A DNA stretch of 64,000 nt from Ascaphus truei (lineage: Eukaryota; Chordata; Amphibia; Anura; Ascaphidae): positions 9,100,864 to 9,164,863 of the forward strand of contig CM071574.1 in assembly GCA_036426205.1 (NCBI GenBank), given 5' to 3'. Of the stretch, positions 1 through 11,934 are shown one piece after another (position 1 is the first letter of the stretch; every line of letters begins with the position of its first letter). The notes beneath the pieces are model-generated. The model saw nothing but the letters and a program-made list of their open reading frames with translations, searched no databases and had not been told where the DNA came from. A program made the translations under genes and the position numbers.

Positions 1-837
1 TTTTCTTATTCTGTGTGTGGTGAGCATCAGGTTCATACATAGGAAGGCATTAAGAATAGTTTGCGTTTACTCGCATCTGTCTTTTATAACCCAAAAAAAG
101 CATTTATGGCGCACAACAGGGGCGCGTCTTTGCAATTTTTGTATACATATTACTTGCATATTTGCGCCACCCTCCAGACTGGCCTCTAACTCCCCCTCAT
201 ACTGTCATTTTTTCCTTTGGGAAAAGAAAGTTGATGCACACCGCATCTAAATTGTTTTTATACATTGTCGCCCCAAGATGCATTCATTTGTTACTCTTCT
301 GTGTGTCTCTTTTAAGACTTGATTTTCCACTTGGACCTGAATTTTGTCCAGGTCCAGGAAGTGGCCTGACAGCATATTGAATTGGGGTCAAAGTGAGTAC
401 AGTGACCCTCACGTGTTCCAGGATGCCCTTCAGCGTTTTGGGGTCAATATAATAGCCCTTCATCAGATGGAAATGCAGGAAACGGCAGGAAAGTTGGGAC
501 ATTTCCTTTGCAAACAGCTTAAAAATGGACGGTAAAGAAAATAAGTAAAAAATATAATACCCCATTAACTGAGTACCTGAAACTACCTCTGTAACTGCAT
601 ATTTCTGACATTCATAGTTCTAGTAGCTGTACTGGTCCTGGGGAAGTATACATTTAATATAACGTGTGATATTTTTTTAATGGACCCAGATGAAAGATGA
701 AAATATAGTATACCAGAGTTTTCACAATCTCACAGGTCAGAGCTGTGCTATCAAAAAGTGAACTGTAACATTTTGAAAGCTCTGTATACAATCAGTTCAC
801 TCTATAAAGTTCGAAACATTGTAATCTTCATAAATCA
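1..837. other. No recognisable feature
   Basis: AT-rich, unique-looking sequence. Several short open frames occur on both strands, none with a recognisable domain or codon structure. Nothing can be assigned here. Confidence 0.5.
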
Positions 838-845
838 CTACGTTA

Positions 846-952
846 TAATAATAACAACTTTATTCCATGTAGCGATTTTCTCCCAATGGGACACAAAGCC
901 CGTCACAATTACAGTATCGCGCACGGTACGTGGCACATAGGAATTTTTACAG
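846..952 (-). repeat. tRNA-derived SINE, 3' part (fragment)
   Basis: Read on the minus strand this matches the 3' half of the SINE seen at 22150-22306 and 25661-25950. It has a cgcgctatactgtaattgtg-type block, then a GGGAGAAAA-type block and an AATAAA-like end with ATT repeats. The tRNA-like head is missing, as expected for a 5'-truncated SINE insertion. The identity rests on comparison with copies inside this window. Confidence 0.7.
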
Positions 953-955
953 ACA

Positions 956-3715
956 ATCATTAGTTCTATTTGCAATAGAAAAGCTTACAGAAAGGCCTCC
1001 TGTTTTACAAAGTGTTGCCTTTTCAAAAGGATTTGCAAGAATAACAGGTCCCGGGAAATTTGATTCACATCTAGTGATTGTACATTGTGTGTCCATCATA
1101 AGTGCTCCATGGGAGTGTCAGGTCTACTCCATTGAATATCACCAATATGCTGTTATAGCGGATACATGTGATATAAACTTCAGAATCTAGATAGATCAGG
1201 TATGAGGAAAACTCAAAACTTTCAGGAAATTCCAAATAATATGTATGGAAGTTAAAAAGTGTCATACTTGGGTTTCTTTCATTGTCCCGTTAAATTGAAG
1301 TGGTTACCAATGTATAGAATGATACTAATGTTGCAGAAATTAAGCCTTTAGTGAGTACATGTACTTGTCCATCGCCAAAATTCCAATATCGGCACATTAA
1401 ACAGAATACCACGTATGACTTTCTGGAAATGACTTGGGGAACCAGATTGAGATTTGGATGGAATATGGGCAGCTTTTACCTCTACTGTATTCACAAATTT
1501 TCTTACTTCTTTTACCAACTACCCCCACAATCGCGTTAATGTTTAAATCAGAGACAATGAGTGGGCTATTCATTTTCTATAAGAATACCATGTTCTGGTC
1601 TATGGTCCATAGATAATTAGAGGGCATTATAAACCAGAAACTCTAGTAAATAAATAACTTCCAGGGATCACTCCAAATATCCAATTCTATTTTCCCAAGC
1701 TAACTTGTCCCCCCCCATGCCAGCACTACTGACCCCATTATTTTGTATTAATTGTATTCCAAAAGCTTTATGGCAACTATAACTGCCCGTCTCACTGTGC
1801 TTCTTTGTACAGAAGAGATTTAAAAGCCAAATCCTCTTTCGCTGATGGACGTCAGAGTGGAGCCTGGTGGTAAGACATTTCTTTGTGATCGGCTCCATAG
1901 AGTTTCAGATCCCACTAATAAAGGGTTTTCTTTCCAGTGACAAAAGGTTTTCTTAGCTGAGTGGTTTACCCAGTGAGTGATTTAACACTCCACTGACAAA
2001 CTAAACATCCTGCAATTGCTGAGAAGTGAGTCAATTCTTCCTACACAGTTTGATGAAGTTTGTTTATGGTTGTGCTCTGCACTACAGGTGGCTCTGTGTA
2101 AGAAAACAAGATTGAAAGTCAACTGCTATTTATATTGTTCTTGCTTTATATAACACAACAGTCTATTGCAGCTGCAGACCCTCTTAATGTTACTTTAATT
2201 TTTACCCATTAGGTGGTAGCACATAAATGACTTTTAGCATTTAGTTATTAATAAAAAAAAAGTAATTAGCATGCAGTAATTTACAATTAACATATGGTCT
2301 TAACTCCATATTGCATAATTATTCCATGTGCTTTAATGCCAGTAGCCTATAAAGTGATCCATACACAGCTAGTGCTATATAAATGCAAAAAAAATATAAT
2401 AATGGAGTTGCTAATTAATCTCCTAATGTAGGATTCTCAGATTCTCTAGAGACTGCAATAGTTTAATACACCAACTCTATCTGCTCTATGACAAGACATG
2501 GGTCTCCAAATTAAAATAGCTACAGACTGTCTCTATATTTGTTCCTTGTTTTACATGGTGCAAACCTTGTGCGCAGTTTTAAAGTCCAAGTCTGGAGACA
2601 GATTAAAATATTGGGGGACAGGTGGAAAGCAGAAGTTACGAAAGGAAACAAATCACTATAAACAGATTCATCTTGTGACCTCGCAATCCTAAATCAGCCT
2701 TGTGCGTGTCTCACGTTGGACTGACTCATGTAACATCTGCCTCGTTACTGGAGCTAGATTTGAAAAACACAAGGTGACCGTTACCTTGTACAAACAAGTT
2801 GCCCTCCACATCAGCACCCTGCTTCTCCTTTTGAAGATTCCAAAAAAGCACCCGTAGAGCATCCCTATGTAAATAAGACTGCATGGATAGTGGACGTTCA
2901 TTTCATGGGTCACACTGCCACAGATCATTAGGAATTTGATAGGCCGACAACCCACTAAACGTATTTTCAAACAGTTACCAAGTAGGGGGCTTTATGCGTT
3001 AAGAACAGGACAGTGACATTTGAATTCAATCTCATACTTGATACGAGATAATTGAGGCTTTATGATGTTGAGAAATCATCACTTCAAGAAAGTTATATTA
3101 AAACAAAAGGACTGAGGTTACTCAAATCACATGTTATTACATTTCTGTGGAGCTATAGGAGCATGCAACATGTTTTCCTGTGTTTCCTGTGTTTCTCAGC
3201 CGGCCTAACTAATCCCTGTTTGCACCTTCTTGAGTTCCTTGCATATAATTGTTTAGATCTCTGATGGAAAACTCTCTCCCTCCTGGCGTTCTACCTCCTT
3301 GAAATGCAATACTGCTCAGTATACAGTATACAGCAAAAGGAAAAGTTATGTTATTTCCCCCCTCCCCAAAAAAACCTTTATTCGCACACACAATAGACTT
3401 TTTCTATTGTATCATTTTGCTATTTGCTTTGAACTGTACTACTAAATGTTAATATTGCAGTGTAAAATGCTGGAAGAAAACCCCTTTGTTTCTCACTGTC
3501 TTCCACCCACCTTGGTAACCTTCCCCTGGTGCCAGAGTGATGTTTTCACACATTAGTGATACAATGGGGCTGTCACATTGCTAATGGTGATAACATTGCA
3601 AACAGTTCCATGGAAATGAAGCTCCTCTTGATGCACCCAAAGAACCTTCACCGAGGTTTTATAACAAAAAATGATAAGAAACATTTTTCTGCCCATTAAA
3701 ATAGTGATTTCCACA
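956..3715. other. No recognisable feature
   Basis: About 2.8 kb of AT-rich sequence without a recognisable repeat, RNA gene or coding exon. Open frames are under 95 codons, occur on both strands and look random. Confidence 0.45.
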
Positions 3716-3719
3716 GGTG

Positions 3720-4642
3720 CAGACTCCCCCTCCCTCTCTTTCTCCCCTCCCTCTTTCTCCCCCTCCCCCTCTTTCTCCCCTTCTTCCCCTCTCTCTCCCT
3801 CCCTCTCTCTCCCAGCTTCCCTCACTCCCTCTCTCTTTATCCCCTCTCTCCCCCCCTCACTCTCTCTCCCCCTCACTTTCTTTCTCCCCTTCCCCCCTCT
3901 CTCACACCTTCTCCCCCTCTCTCTCCCAGCCTCCCTCCCTCTCTCTTTCTCCCCTCTCTCTTTCTCCCTCACTCCCCACCTCACTCTCTCTTCTATATCC
4001 TCTCGCTCGTCTCCCCCTCCCCCCCTCACGATCTCTCTTTCTATCCCTACTTAATCTCTCTCTCCCCTTCTCCCCCTCTCTCTCCCAGCCTCCTCCCTCT
4101 CTTTCTCCCCTCTCTCTTTCTCCCTCTCTCTCCCCCCCTAACTCTCTTTCTATCCTCTCTCCCCCTCACACCTTCTCCCCTCTCTCCCTCTCTCGCTCTC
4201 CCCTTCTCATCCCCCTCTCTCCTCTCCCCAGCCTCCCTCCCTCTCTCTTTCTCCCTCTCTCCCCCCCCCACTCTCTTTCTATCCTCTCTCCCCCCTCACT
4301 CTCTTTCTATCCCTTCTTCCTCTCTCTCTCCCCTTCTCCCTCTCTCTCTCTCCCACCTCTCCCTCCCTCTCTCTTTCTCCCTCTCTCCCCACCTCACTCT
4401 TTCTATCCTTTCTCTCCCCCTCACTCTCTTTCTCCCCCTCTCTCCCCTTCTCCCCCTCTCCCTCTCCTTCTCCCCTCCTCTCTCCCTCGACCCTCCGCTC
4501 CCTCCCTCTCTCTTTCTCCCCTCTCTCTTTCTCCCTCTCCCTACCTCACTCTCTTTCTATCCTCTCTCTCCCCCCTCACTCTTTCTATCCCTTCTTCCTC
4601 TCTCTCTCCCCTTCTCCCTCTCTCTCTCCCAGCCTTCCTCCC
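3720..4642. repeat. Pyrimidine (CT/CCT) minisatellite array
   Basis: About 0.9 kb of almost pure C and T on the plus strand. It is built from imperfect units such as CCCTCTCTCTTTCTCCC joined by CTCCC runs, with recurrent phrases containing CACTCTCTTTCTATCC. The long Ser/Pro/Leu-rich open frames on the plus strand and Arg/Glu/Gly-rich frames on the minus strand are by-products of stop-poor composition. Unlike the arrays at 9.2 and 26.4 kb, I see no inverted repeats or TSD at its edges. Confidence 0.9.
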
Positions 4643-4924
4643 TTCCGTTACAACCTGCCCCCAAATCATATATTATGATTGATCTTTTTTTGGATGATGT
4701 TTTTGTTGTATTCCTTTCCCCTCGCTGTGTTATTGTTAAGCGGCGGACACTTTAATTGTGCTTTGGTTTAAGCTTTTTGGCTTTGTATTTGTAAACAATT
4801 ATGGGAAAAACTAAAAAAAAAAAAAAATCTTGGTCGAACTTTTTCAAACTTCTTCAAGTTTGCAGTTTTTTTGTTTAAAGTTTCATCAATTTATTAAAAA
4901 CAAAACAAAAAAAACAACACGTAA

Positions 4925-5122
4925 TTAAGGATTAGCGGTTCCTTTTGGATTGAATTTCACACTCAAAGGTTCGTTCCGAAGTTTGACTTGTACGTCAAAG
5001 TTCGGATCCTTCGTCATTGTAGAAACTTGTATCGAGGAAACGTTAAATTGTGCATTTATAACTGTTCTGCAGTCCTCAAATAACACAAATGCAATCCGTT
5101 TGTCTGCAGGGTCATTTGACAT
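4925..5122 (-). other. Unrecognised 65-codon open frame
   Basis: A minus-strand frame that opens with MSNDPADKRIAFVLFEDC and ends NPKGTANP then stop. Its composition is more protein-like than the surrounding frames, and an AG precedes the ATG at a plausible acceptor position. I do not recognise the product. It could be a terminal exon, a processed remnant or chance. The overlapping plus-strand frame (4950-5285) is even less convincing. Confidence 0.15.
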
Positions 5123-5280
5123 CTATCAGCAACAACATCTGACACCTGTTCAACTGTTTTCTACTGTAGGTGCTGAGAAGAGGCTGTATACTGTATCATT
5201 TGCAGATGGCTGTATTTATCATATCACTTTAACTCTTCTGCTGCCAGAGGGGACAGCAGCCTCTTGTTTTGCAATGCGTC

Positions 5281-7196
5281 TGTAGCCCCCTTTCCCCACG
5301 TGTAAGGGAATCACGCATGCTGAGTACCTGTCTGGCATACAGGCGACCCTTCACCGCTGGGAGCCTGGGGTGATCACGTTCTTTGGTATACAGCGCCTCC
5401 ATCCCAAGAGAGATCCTAACGCAGTAGGATAACCCCTCACAGGAACCCACCAGTATGGAATAAGGATACACATAGTATGGCTAACTTATATTTACTGGCG
5501 TATAAACGGACAAATATGATAATATACCGTGTATGGCCGGTGGTGCACGTTGGGCACCTTCCTGGTCTTAAGCCAGACCAGGCCAAACTGTAGAGGGGAT
5601 CTGTCGGACCACAGATTGAGCCCACGACGCGATCTATCCGCTCCTTCCACGAAGGCGTTTGCCTCTGAGGGAGCTCCGACTGGAGTGTGTCCCTATGACG
5701 CAGCAGAACTACAGCGCACTAAAGGGGGTGTCCTTAGCTGAAAGGGTCTTTTCTATACACACAATGGCACTACCGTGAGTCGGGGACTAGCTGGGGCCTA
5801 CAGGGGAAATCTGGCCTAGTCCCAGGGCTACTGGCACCTGGGACACTATCTCTCTCCTCTGCATCCTGCTCCCAACTGGCGTGGTCCCAGATTCGCACCA
5901 AACCTCACTGCTAGCTGTCCGTGGATCAGGGAGCCCTATTGTCTAAACCTGCCCATGTGATGATGCAGTCCCGGAGTGCTGGGATATGTAGTCCCATGGT
6001 CTCCTATGCAGAGCCACCTAAGATGGCCGCCGCATCTCTGCCTATATTGTGCATGCGCAGAAACCAAGATGGCGGCCCCCGCTATTGGATGCGCCGCAGA
6101 GCTCCGGCGACTCAGTCACCGCCTGCAGGCTCTACCTGGCGGCTTCCTGCAGCACCTGCTCCGCCCGCAGTCCTGGCAGTTCAGCAGTAGCCTCCCAGTC
6201 CCCACGCACCCGCATCTGAGGTAAGAAGGGGGTTCGGCTACACATCGAAGAACCACATTGCAGTGAAGGTCGTTACAGTATAAGTTAGTGTAACCCTTGT
6301 TCCCCGCCCCCCCAGACTCATCTGTGGTGTCTAGGGTGCGTGAGGGCAGATTACATGCATAGTGGTGGTGCATACCTGAGTGGAACAGGAGGGCCTGAGC
6401 TTCCCGCGTTGTTATTGGGGAGACAGGACCAGGCTTCTGGGGTGGTAGCCTCCATGCTTTAGTGGTGCAGCGCATCCATCTTCTATACTCCTAGGGATAT
6501 GGGATAGGACCTGTACAGAAGAGTGAACCCTGGTCCCAGGGTGAATGCTCCAGACTCACACAACAGTCTTTGTATAAAAGTATTGTCTCTTTTTTTGTCA
6601 GATCAGCGACTCCAAATGTAGTGGCGACCAGCAGCCACAACAACAACAGCAATATCCCACTGATCACTCCGCTCTCCTCCCTTCACAGGTCTTTCCTCCT
6701 CTCCTTCCCTCCAAGTCTCTCCTCCGACAGGATGGTCTGGGCTGGGGCGTCAATACCCCGCTGCCCACCTCAGAGGTTATCCCCTGGGTGGGGAATGGAT
6801 TCTCCCCATCACCCCAGAAATGGGGTGAGGGGCATTGGTCCATCGGGTCTATGGTTCTATCAGCTCTACTCAAAGTGGCTGAGTCTCTCCACTCCTCGCT
6901 TTGCTCCTGTACGAACTGCACAGGTGAGACCGCACTGTCTCCTCCAACTCCTCGGACAGAACAGACAGTCACTCACAGGAGCTGGCTCCTAAATAGATTC
7001 AGCCCCACCCCTCATGATGTCAGCAGAACCTCCCCTCTGTCTCATGCCTGCAGCAGAGTCAGGGGCCTGCATCTACCACTCAGGGCAGGGCTTGGAAGGG
7101 GGAAAACCCATGATGACTACTGGTGCCTCCCCTTAACAGGACTTACCACAGTAGGAGGAAGTTAGGTATAGCCTGTGCTGTTTACAGGGGGCTACA
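5281..7196 (-). mobile_element. CpG-rich LTR-like unit
   Basis: The 1.9-kb unit is bounded by TGTAGCCCCCT on the left and its reverse complement AGGGGGCTACA on the right, so it starts TG and ends CA as LTRs do. Read on the minus strand, a TGGAGGCGCTG block lies about 120 bases before the end. The same block sits at a similar place in the LTRs near 24.8, 31.8, 35.9 and 61.5 kb. The middle is CpG-rich. No clear TSD is visible, so it may be a solo LTR of an old element. I infer membership of the same LTR superfamily as 34236-36113 from shared motifs and similar length. Confidence 0.6.
6020..6076 (+). promoter_or_regulatory. YY1-like and NRF1-like sites in LTR
   Basis: AAGATGGCCGC at about 6020 and CAAGATGGCGGC at 6065-6076 fit the YY1 consensus. 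GCATGCGCAG at 6051-6060 fits an NRF1 half-palindrome. The cluster lies in the CpG-rich centre of the LTR-like unit. Function is inferred from motif match only. Confidence 0.45.
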
Positions 7197-7198
7197 GT

Positions 7199-7372
7199 AG
7201 ATTGTAAGTTCTCAGGACCCGGGTCCCCGTTACTGTCTGTATCTGTTTGCGCCTGCTTGTCCTTATTTGTATGGCAGTCAGTTTATGTAGTTGGTGTCAC
7301 TCTGTACCCCCATTGTACCACGCTGCAGAATGTGTTGGCGCTATACAAATAAACGATACTAATAATAAGGTA
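7199..7372 (+). repeat. SINE/LINE 3' tail
   Basis: Begins with an ATTGTAAGTTCTC-type block and ends GGCGCTATACAAATAAA followed by short ATT/ACT repeats. This ending, a GCGCTATA block then AATAAA and a simple-repeat tail, is shared with 7728-7766 and 46170-46217 and resembles L2-type 3' tails used by vertebrate SINEs. The head is not recognisable. Confidence 0.55.
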
Positions 7373-7429
7373 TTTATTGTATTATATAACTTGCTCCTTC
7401 ACTAGTATTGTGAAAATAGTTTACTCATA

Positions 7430-8100
7430 GTCGCCATTTATTTATTTGAAATAGGTTTGAAGCAGGGGGTCCGGAGCTGAACCGCATTGTTTCAGCTCCT
7501 GGGATCCCCTGCTTCCTGAGATACTTACCTCTGTAGGGGGTGTGGGTAGCAGCCCAGACAGGGCTAAGGAAATGGCGGCCTTAAAGCTCCCACATCCTGA
7601 GGGCCAATAGGAGCAGGGACTCCTCTTCCTAAATGTTCATTTTTATGTCTGAAGCACTTATTCCCATGTTCTGTTATTTGTATTATTTGTTATTTATATG
7701 ATTTATATGATTGAGTGTATTACTACTGTGACGCGCTATGTATATGAATGGCGCTATATAAATAAAGACATACATGCATACATACATGCATACATACATG
7801 CATACATACATGCATACATGCATACATACATGCATACATGCATACATGCATACATACATACATACATGCATACATGCATACATGCATACATGCATACATA
7901 CATACATACATACATACATGCATACATGCATACATACATGCATACATCATCCCTTGCGGCTTCCTATAGGCCTGCGTGATGCAGGACATTTAACCAGCAG
8001 AGAGATACCGGCACCCCCTACGGAGGTACGTATCTCGGGAAACAGGGGGTCCCCGGAGCTGAAATGAGTGTGGCTCCTGCTTCAATTCTATTTTTTTAAA
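7430..8100. mobile_element. Fold-back repeat enclosing a microsatellite
   Basis: The left end carries a GAAGCAGGGGGTCCGGAGCTGAA block with an inverted partner a few bases on (to about 7512). The right end (8028-8087) carries the same modules in the opposite order and orientation: TATCTCGGGAAACAGGGGG, GGAGCTGAA and CTGCTTCAATTCTAT. The outermost inverted ends resemble AATAGRTTTGAAGCAGG. Related modules recur at 30900-31100, 53040-53110 and 55860-55980. No TSD resolved. Confidence 0.45.
7767..7946. repeat. (CATACATG)n microsatellite
   Basis: About 180 bp of alternating CATA and CATG tetranucleotides. It directly follows a SINE-like end (GGCGCTATATAAATAAAGA), so it probably grew from the tail of that insertion. 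The Cys/Met/Tyr- and His/Thr/Ile-rich open frames across it are artefacts of the repeat. Confidence 0.95.
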
Positions 8101-9219
8101 TGGTCCCTACGATTGTTTCTTTCAGACCCTCACCCTACAAAATACATTACGAACAACATAGTAACTGTTGCAATAATGGGTAGAACTCAAATTTTCTTTT
8201 GCTGAGTGTGTATTTCAAATACAAAAACTGTAAATCTATTTTTTTAGGTCTATTGGATTTGTTATCTTCATTGTTTCATTGTGTCTGCAAAGGGTTGCAC
8301 GGCGTTCCCCTTGAACACTAAAGGAGCGTATTGATTAATTTCAAAGTAACCAGGACAGGTACATTGAGATAAATAACTTGGTTCAGGTTGACCAGGTTCC
8401 ACTACAGAGGCAATACACAGAGCCACTGCGGGAAACAGAATCAACAATTACTGATGGATCTGCACTGTTCATGTGAAGTTGTCAAGGGGGCTTAGATGGA
8501 ACCAGGGACCTTACACTTGGTGTAACCATTTGAGTATGAGCAAGCTTGAAAAACATGGATATCTATCTCCTTTATTAAAACCAAGATCAGCTGACAGATT
8601 TCTGCTGGATGATCTTAAGTGGTGGTGATGTTATTTTTTAATGAGTACATTGAAGATTAAATGTAGGTCCTTTTAATGAGAAATGACTGCCCCCTTTTGG
8701 TTTCAGTACATATGGTTTTGTCCTACAGCAGGCTGATGGGTTCCCAGCCTGAAAAACTACTGTAGATTTTGCTTGTGATAAAAATGTTCACAATTGCCAA
8801 TTCGTTGGGAACTATTTCTGGATGCTCGCCGGGGTTGCCACCTCTCCGGGTTTCACCCGGAGACTCCGGGTTTGGCATCCCCTTCTCCGGGCTCCGGGTT
8901 TGTCCCTGAAATCTCCGGGTGGGCGGGTTGTTGCAGACAGGGCAGCACAGTATGTGAGTTCTCATGCTGCGCACTGCGATGCGAGATCCTCTGCGTGATT
9001 GTCTCCACGGACCTATATCTGTGTGCTGCCTTCACAGCCTTACTACAGTCCTGGTGCACACAGCCCTATGCCTACTGCACATGCTCACAGGTAGGGGATC
9101 ATGGAGTTGTAGTTTTTATTAGACAACTCGATTGGCACATAAGCAACACAGTAACATTCCTAGAAACCCTGCTAGAGAACACCACACCAAACCACCAGCC
9201 CACCATTATCTTTCACTCC

Positions 9220-11420
9220 TCTCTCCCTTACTCCCCCCTCTCCCTCCCTCTCCCTCCCTCCTCCCCCCCTCTCCCTTCTCCCTCCCCTCCTTCCCGTCTC
9301 CCCCCACCTCCTCCCTTCTCCCCTGTTTTTTCCCGCCTTCCCGGCATCCCCCTTCTCCCCCCCTCTTCTCTTCTCCACCCCACTCTCCTTTCTCCTCCCT
9401 TCTCACTTCTCCCCCCCGCCTCACCTGTCTCCCCTCCCTCCACCGACTCCCCCTCCCTCCCTTCTCGCCCCGGGTCTCCGCCCACCCCCCCTCCCTTCCA
9501 TCCCACCCAACTCCAGGCCCCACTTCATTCTCCCCCCGCGGCCCCCCCTCCCTTCTCCCCCCCCCTCTTCCGTTCTCCGCCCCCCTCTCCCTTCTCCTTC
9601 TCCCTCCCCTCTCCCTTCTCCCTCCCCCCTCTCCCTTCCCCCCCCTCTCCCTTCTCTCCCCCCTCTCCACGTCCCTTCTTCCCCCCTCTCCGAGCTCTCC
9701 CTTCTCTCTCCCCTTCTCCCCCCTCCGCTCGTCCCTTCTCATCTCCCCCCTCGCCCCTCTCCCTTCGCCTCACCCCCGGGGCCCCACCCCCTCATCCCTT
9801 CTCCCCGGCTCCACCCCACCACCCCTCTCCCTTCGTCACCCCCCCCCGCCCTCGTCCCTCTCTCGCCCGCCCCCCCCGCTCTCCCTCTGGTCCCACCCCC
9901 TCTCCCTCCCACCCCCCTCGGCCTTCTTTTCCCCGCCCCGTCAGTCCCTTCTGTCCCCTTTCCGCGCCCCTCATTCCCTCTCTTCCCCCCTCTCCCTTCT
10001 TCCGCCCCCCCTCTCCTTCATTCTCCCTCCCCACCCTCTCGCTCCCTTCTACCCCTCCCTCCGTGCGTCCCTTCTCCCCGTCTCTCCCCCCCCTCCTGTC
10101 CCTGTGCTTTGGCCCCACGCCCGTCTCCGTTCTCTTCGCCCGCGTCCACCGCTCTAACGCGCTTCCCCAGCCGCCACCCGCCCCATCTGTCCGAGCCCCT
10201 TACTTTCCCCCTCGGCCCTCTCCCTTCTTTGTTCCTCCCCCCCGTCTCCCTTCTCCCACTCGCCCCCATCCCCTTCTTTCCCCCGCCCCCCTCTCCCTTC
10301 TCCCCCCGCCCATACTCGCCTTTCTCCGACCCCCGTCTCCCTCCATCCCACCCCGCCTCCATCCATTCTACCGCCGTTCACCCCTCTTTCGCCTTCTCCT
10401 CCTGCCTGCCTCTCCTAGTCTCATTCACACCCCCTTCCTCCCTTCTCCTCCGCTTCTCTCACGCCCCTCCATGCGCGTCCCCTTCTCTCCTCGTCTTCTT
10501 GCCTCCGCCAGCCTCTCGTCCGTCCCGATCCCCCGTCTCGTCTCTGGTACTCCTCTCAGTCATGGACTCATTCTCCCTCTGCAAAGAAAAAGATTAGGGG
10601 AAACTACCGGGAAAAGGCGAGGATGGGGATAAAAAGAATTAGCGGATTGGGTATGGTATTGTGAAAGACTGAAGGGAACGGAAAGCGGGAGACCAGGGTC
10701 CGGAGGGAGGTGAGACAAGCACATTCTCGCATCTTCTCCGCACCATCTGGCCTCGTCTTCTCCCGCCCTCTTCTCTCTTTTCTCCCTCCTCGCGCCCATC
10801 ATCATCTATCTCCTCCCCCCTCTCTCGTCTCTTGCTCAGCTCCCCCTCTCGTTTCTGATCTAAAGGTTCTCCTCCCCCTCCTCTCTCTCCTCTACTCTTC
10901 TCACCCTCTCTTCTCTCCTCCCCCCTCTCTCGGTCTAGCGCTCGTCCCCCTCTCGTCCTCTCGAGCTCGGGAGTCTTTCGCTCTCGCGCCCATCTCTCAC
11001 TCTTCTCCCCCTCTCAGTCGCTCTTCTCGCCCCCTCTCTCTCTTCTCCCCCTCTCTCGTCCTCGACCGGTACATCCTAACCTCCCTCCCCCCCCCCCCTC
11101 TCTCTCTTCTCCTGCCCCCTCTCTCTCATCTCTCTCTCCTCCCTCTTCTCTCTCTCTAGTCTCGGCTCTTCATCATCCTCTCTTCTCAGTACTCCCTCCC
11201 CCCTCTCGTCGTCAGTTCTCATGCTTCTTCGGTATGATTCTCCCCCCCCCCCTCCTCTCTTCTCTGCTCTTCGTCCCCACACGACTCGGTATTCTCCCGG
11301 TACTATCTCAGTCCACCCCCACCCCGCGTCATCTCCGGTCGTTCTCCATGCCCTCCCCTCTCTCTCTTCTCATCCTCCCCCCCTCTCTCTCTCTTCTCCC
11401 CCTCTCTCTTTACAGTAAAG
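9220..11420. repeat. Pyrimidine-rich minisatellite, 2.2 kb
   Basis: C/T-rich array of imperfect units around CCCTCTCCCTTCTCCCCC with scattered G, including many CG dinucleotides. It is interrupted at about 10590-10720 by ordinary sequence. The 612-codon Pro/Ser-rich plus-strand frame and Gly/Arg/Glu-rich minus-strand frames are array translations: three frames are open together and none has a domain. It lies wholly inside the TIR element 8831-11924. Confidence 0.9.
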
Positions 11421-11700
11421 CTGCTTCAGTTCCTCCCTTTTGATAGCAATGAGGTAACCTTGTCTTTGTTAAATTAACTCAAGTAAAGTTAACTGAGGTA
11501 AACATTGTAATAAATTAATATTGATCAGTGACGACTCTGATTGCAACAATTGTCATCAGCGTTAGTTATAAATAATAGAAATGACGTAAGGTATAATTCC
11601 ATATACCATTAACGCAGCAATAGTGCCAGCAATAGCATTTTCCCTCCATCTCCCCCTGCAACTACTCTCAATATGGCTGCGCGGCGTCAAATGGCGCTGC

Positions 11701-11862
11701 GTTGCCATGCCAACGGGAACGTCACGTGACGTAACAGCATCACGTGATGCTCGTTGCCATGACAATGAGACGCCACATGATGTCACGACGTCATGCGGTG
11801 CCACGTTGTCATGGCGACTTGACGCCGCGTGACGTTACATAGCATCCCGTTGTCATGGCAAC
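11701..11862. promoter_or_regulatory. Four RFX/X-box-like palindromes in tandem
   Basis: GTTGCCATGCCAAC (11701), GTTGCCATGACAAT (11753), GTTGTCATGGCGAC (11805) and GTTGTCATGGCAAC (11849) are near matches to the RFX palindrome GTTGCCATGGCAAC. Spacing is 52, 52 and 44 bp. Between them are CACGTGA E-box-like and GACGTCA CRE-like words. The array is the last part of the TIR element. Binding is inferred, and the array may simply be a short tandem repeat. Confidence 0.5.
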
Positions 11863-11934
11863 ACAGTGTCATTTAAAAAAAAAAAAAATCTCCGGGTTGA
11901 CCGTCAGTCGAAGGTGGCAACCCTGATGCTCGCC

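Larger units (their letters stand above)
8831..11924. mobile_element. TIR DNA element with 10-bp TSD, array-filled
   Basis: Left end GGGGTTGCCACCT and right end AGGTGGCAACCCT are inverted repeats of each other (one mismatch). Both flanks carry the identical 10-mer GATGCTCGCC (8821-8830 and 11925-11934), a clean TSD. Sub-terminal CTCCGGGTT modules occur several times at the left and once at the right. The 3.1-kb interior is a pyrimidine array (9220-11420), an AT-rich spacer and an RFX-like array. There is no transposase. A 9-10-bp TSD is typical of Mutator-like elements, but I cannot assign the superfamily. Confidence 0.8.

Noticed and set aside
3717..4682. 321-codon frame
   Set aside because: Pure CT array translation.
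5281..7196. TGTAGCCCCCT/AGGGGGCTACA as TIRs of a DNA transposon
   Set aside because: No TSD, and internal motifs match the LTR family; TG...CA ends fit LTRs better, although the 11-bp match is long.
8794..10632. 612-codon Pro/Ser-rich open frame
   Set aside because: It lies on a pyrimidine array, overlaps other long frames in other phases and on the other strand, and has no domain. Stop codons are rare because of composition.
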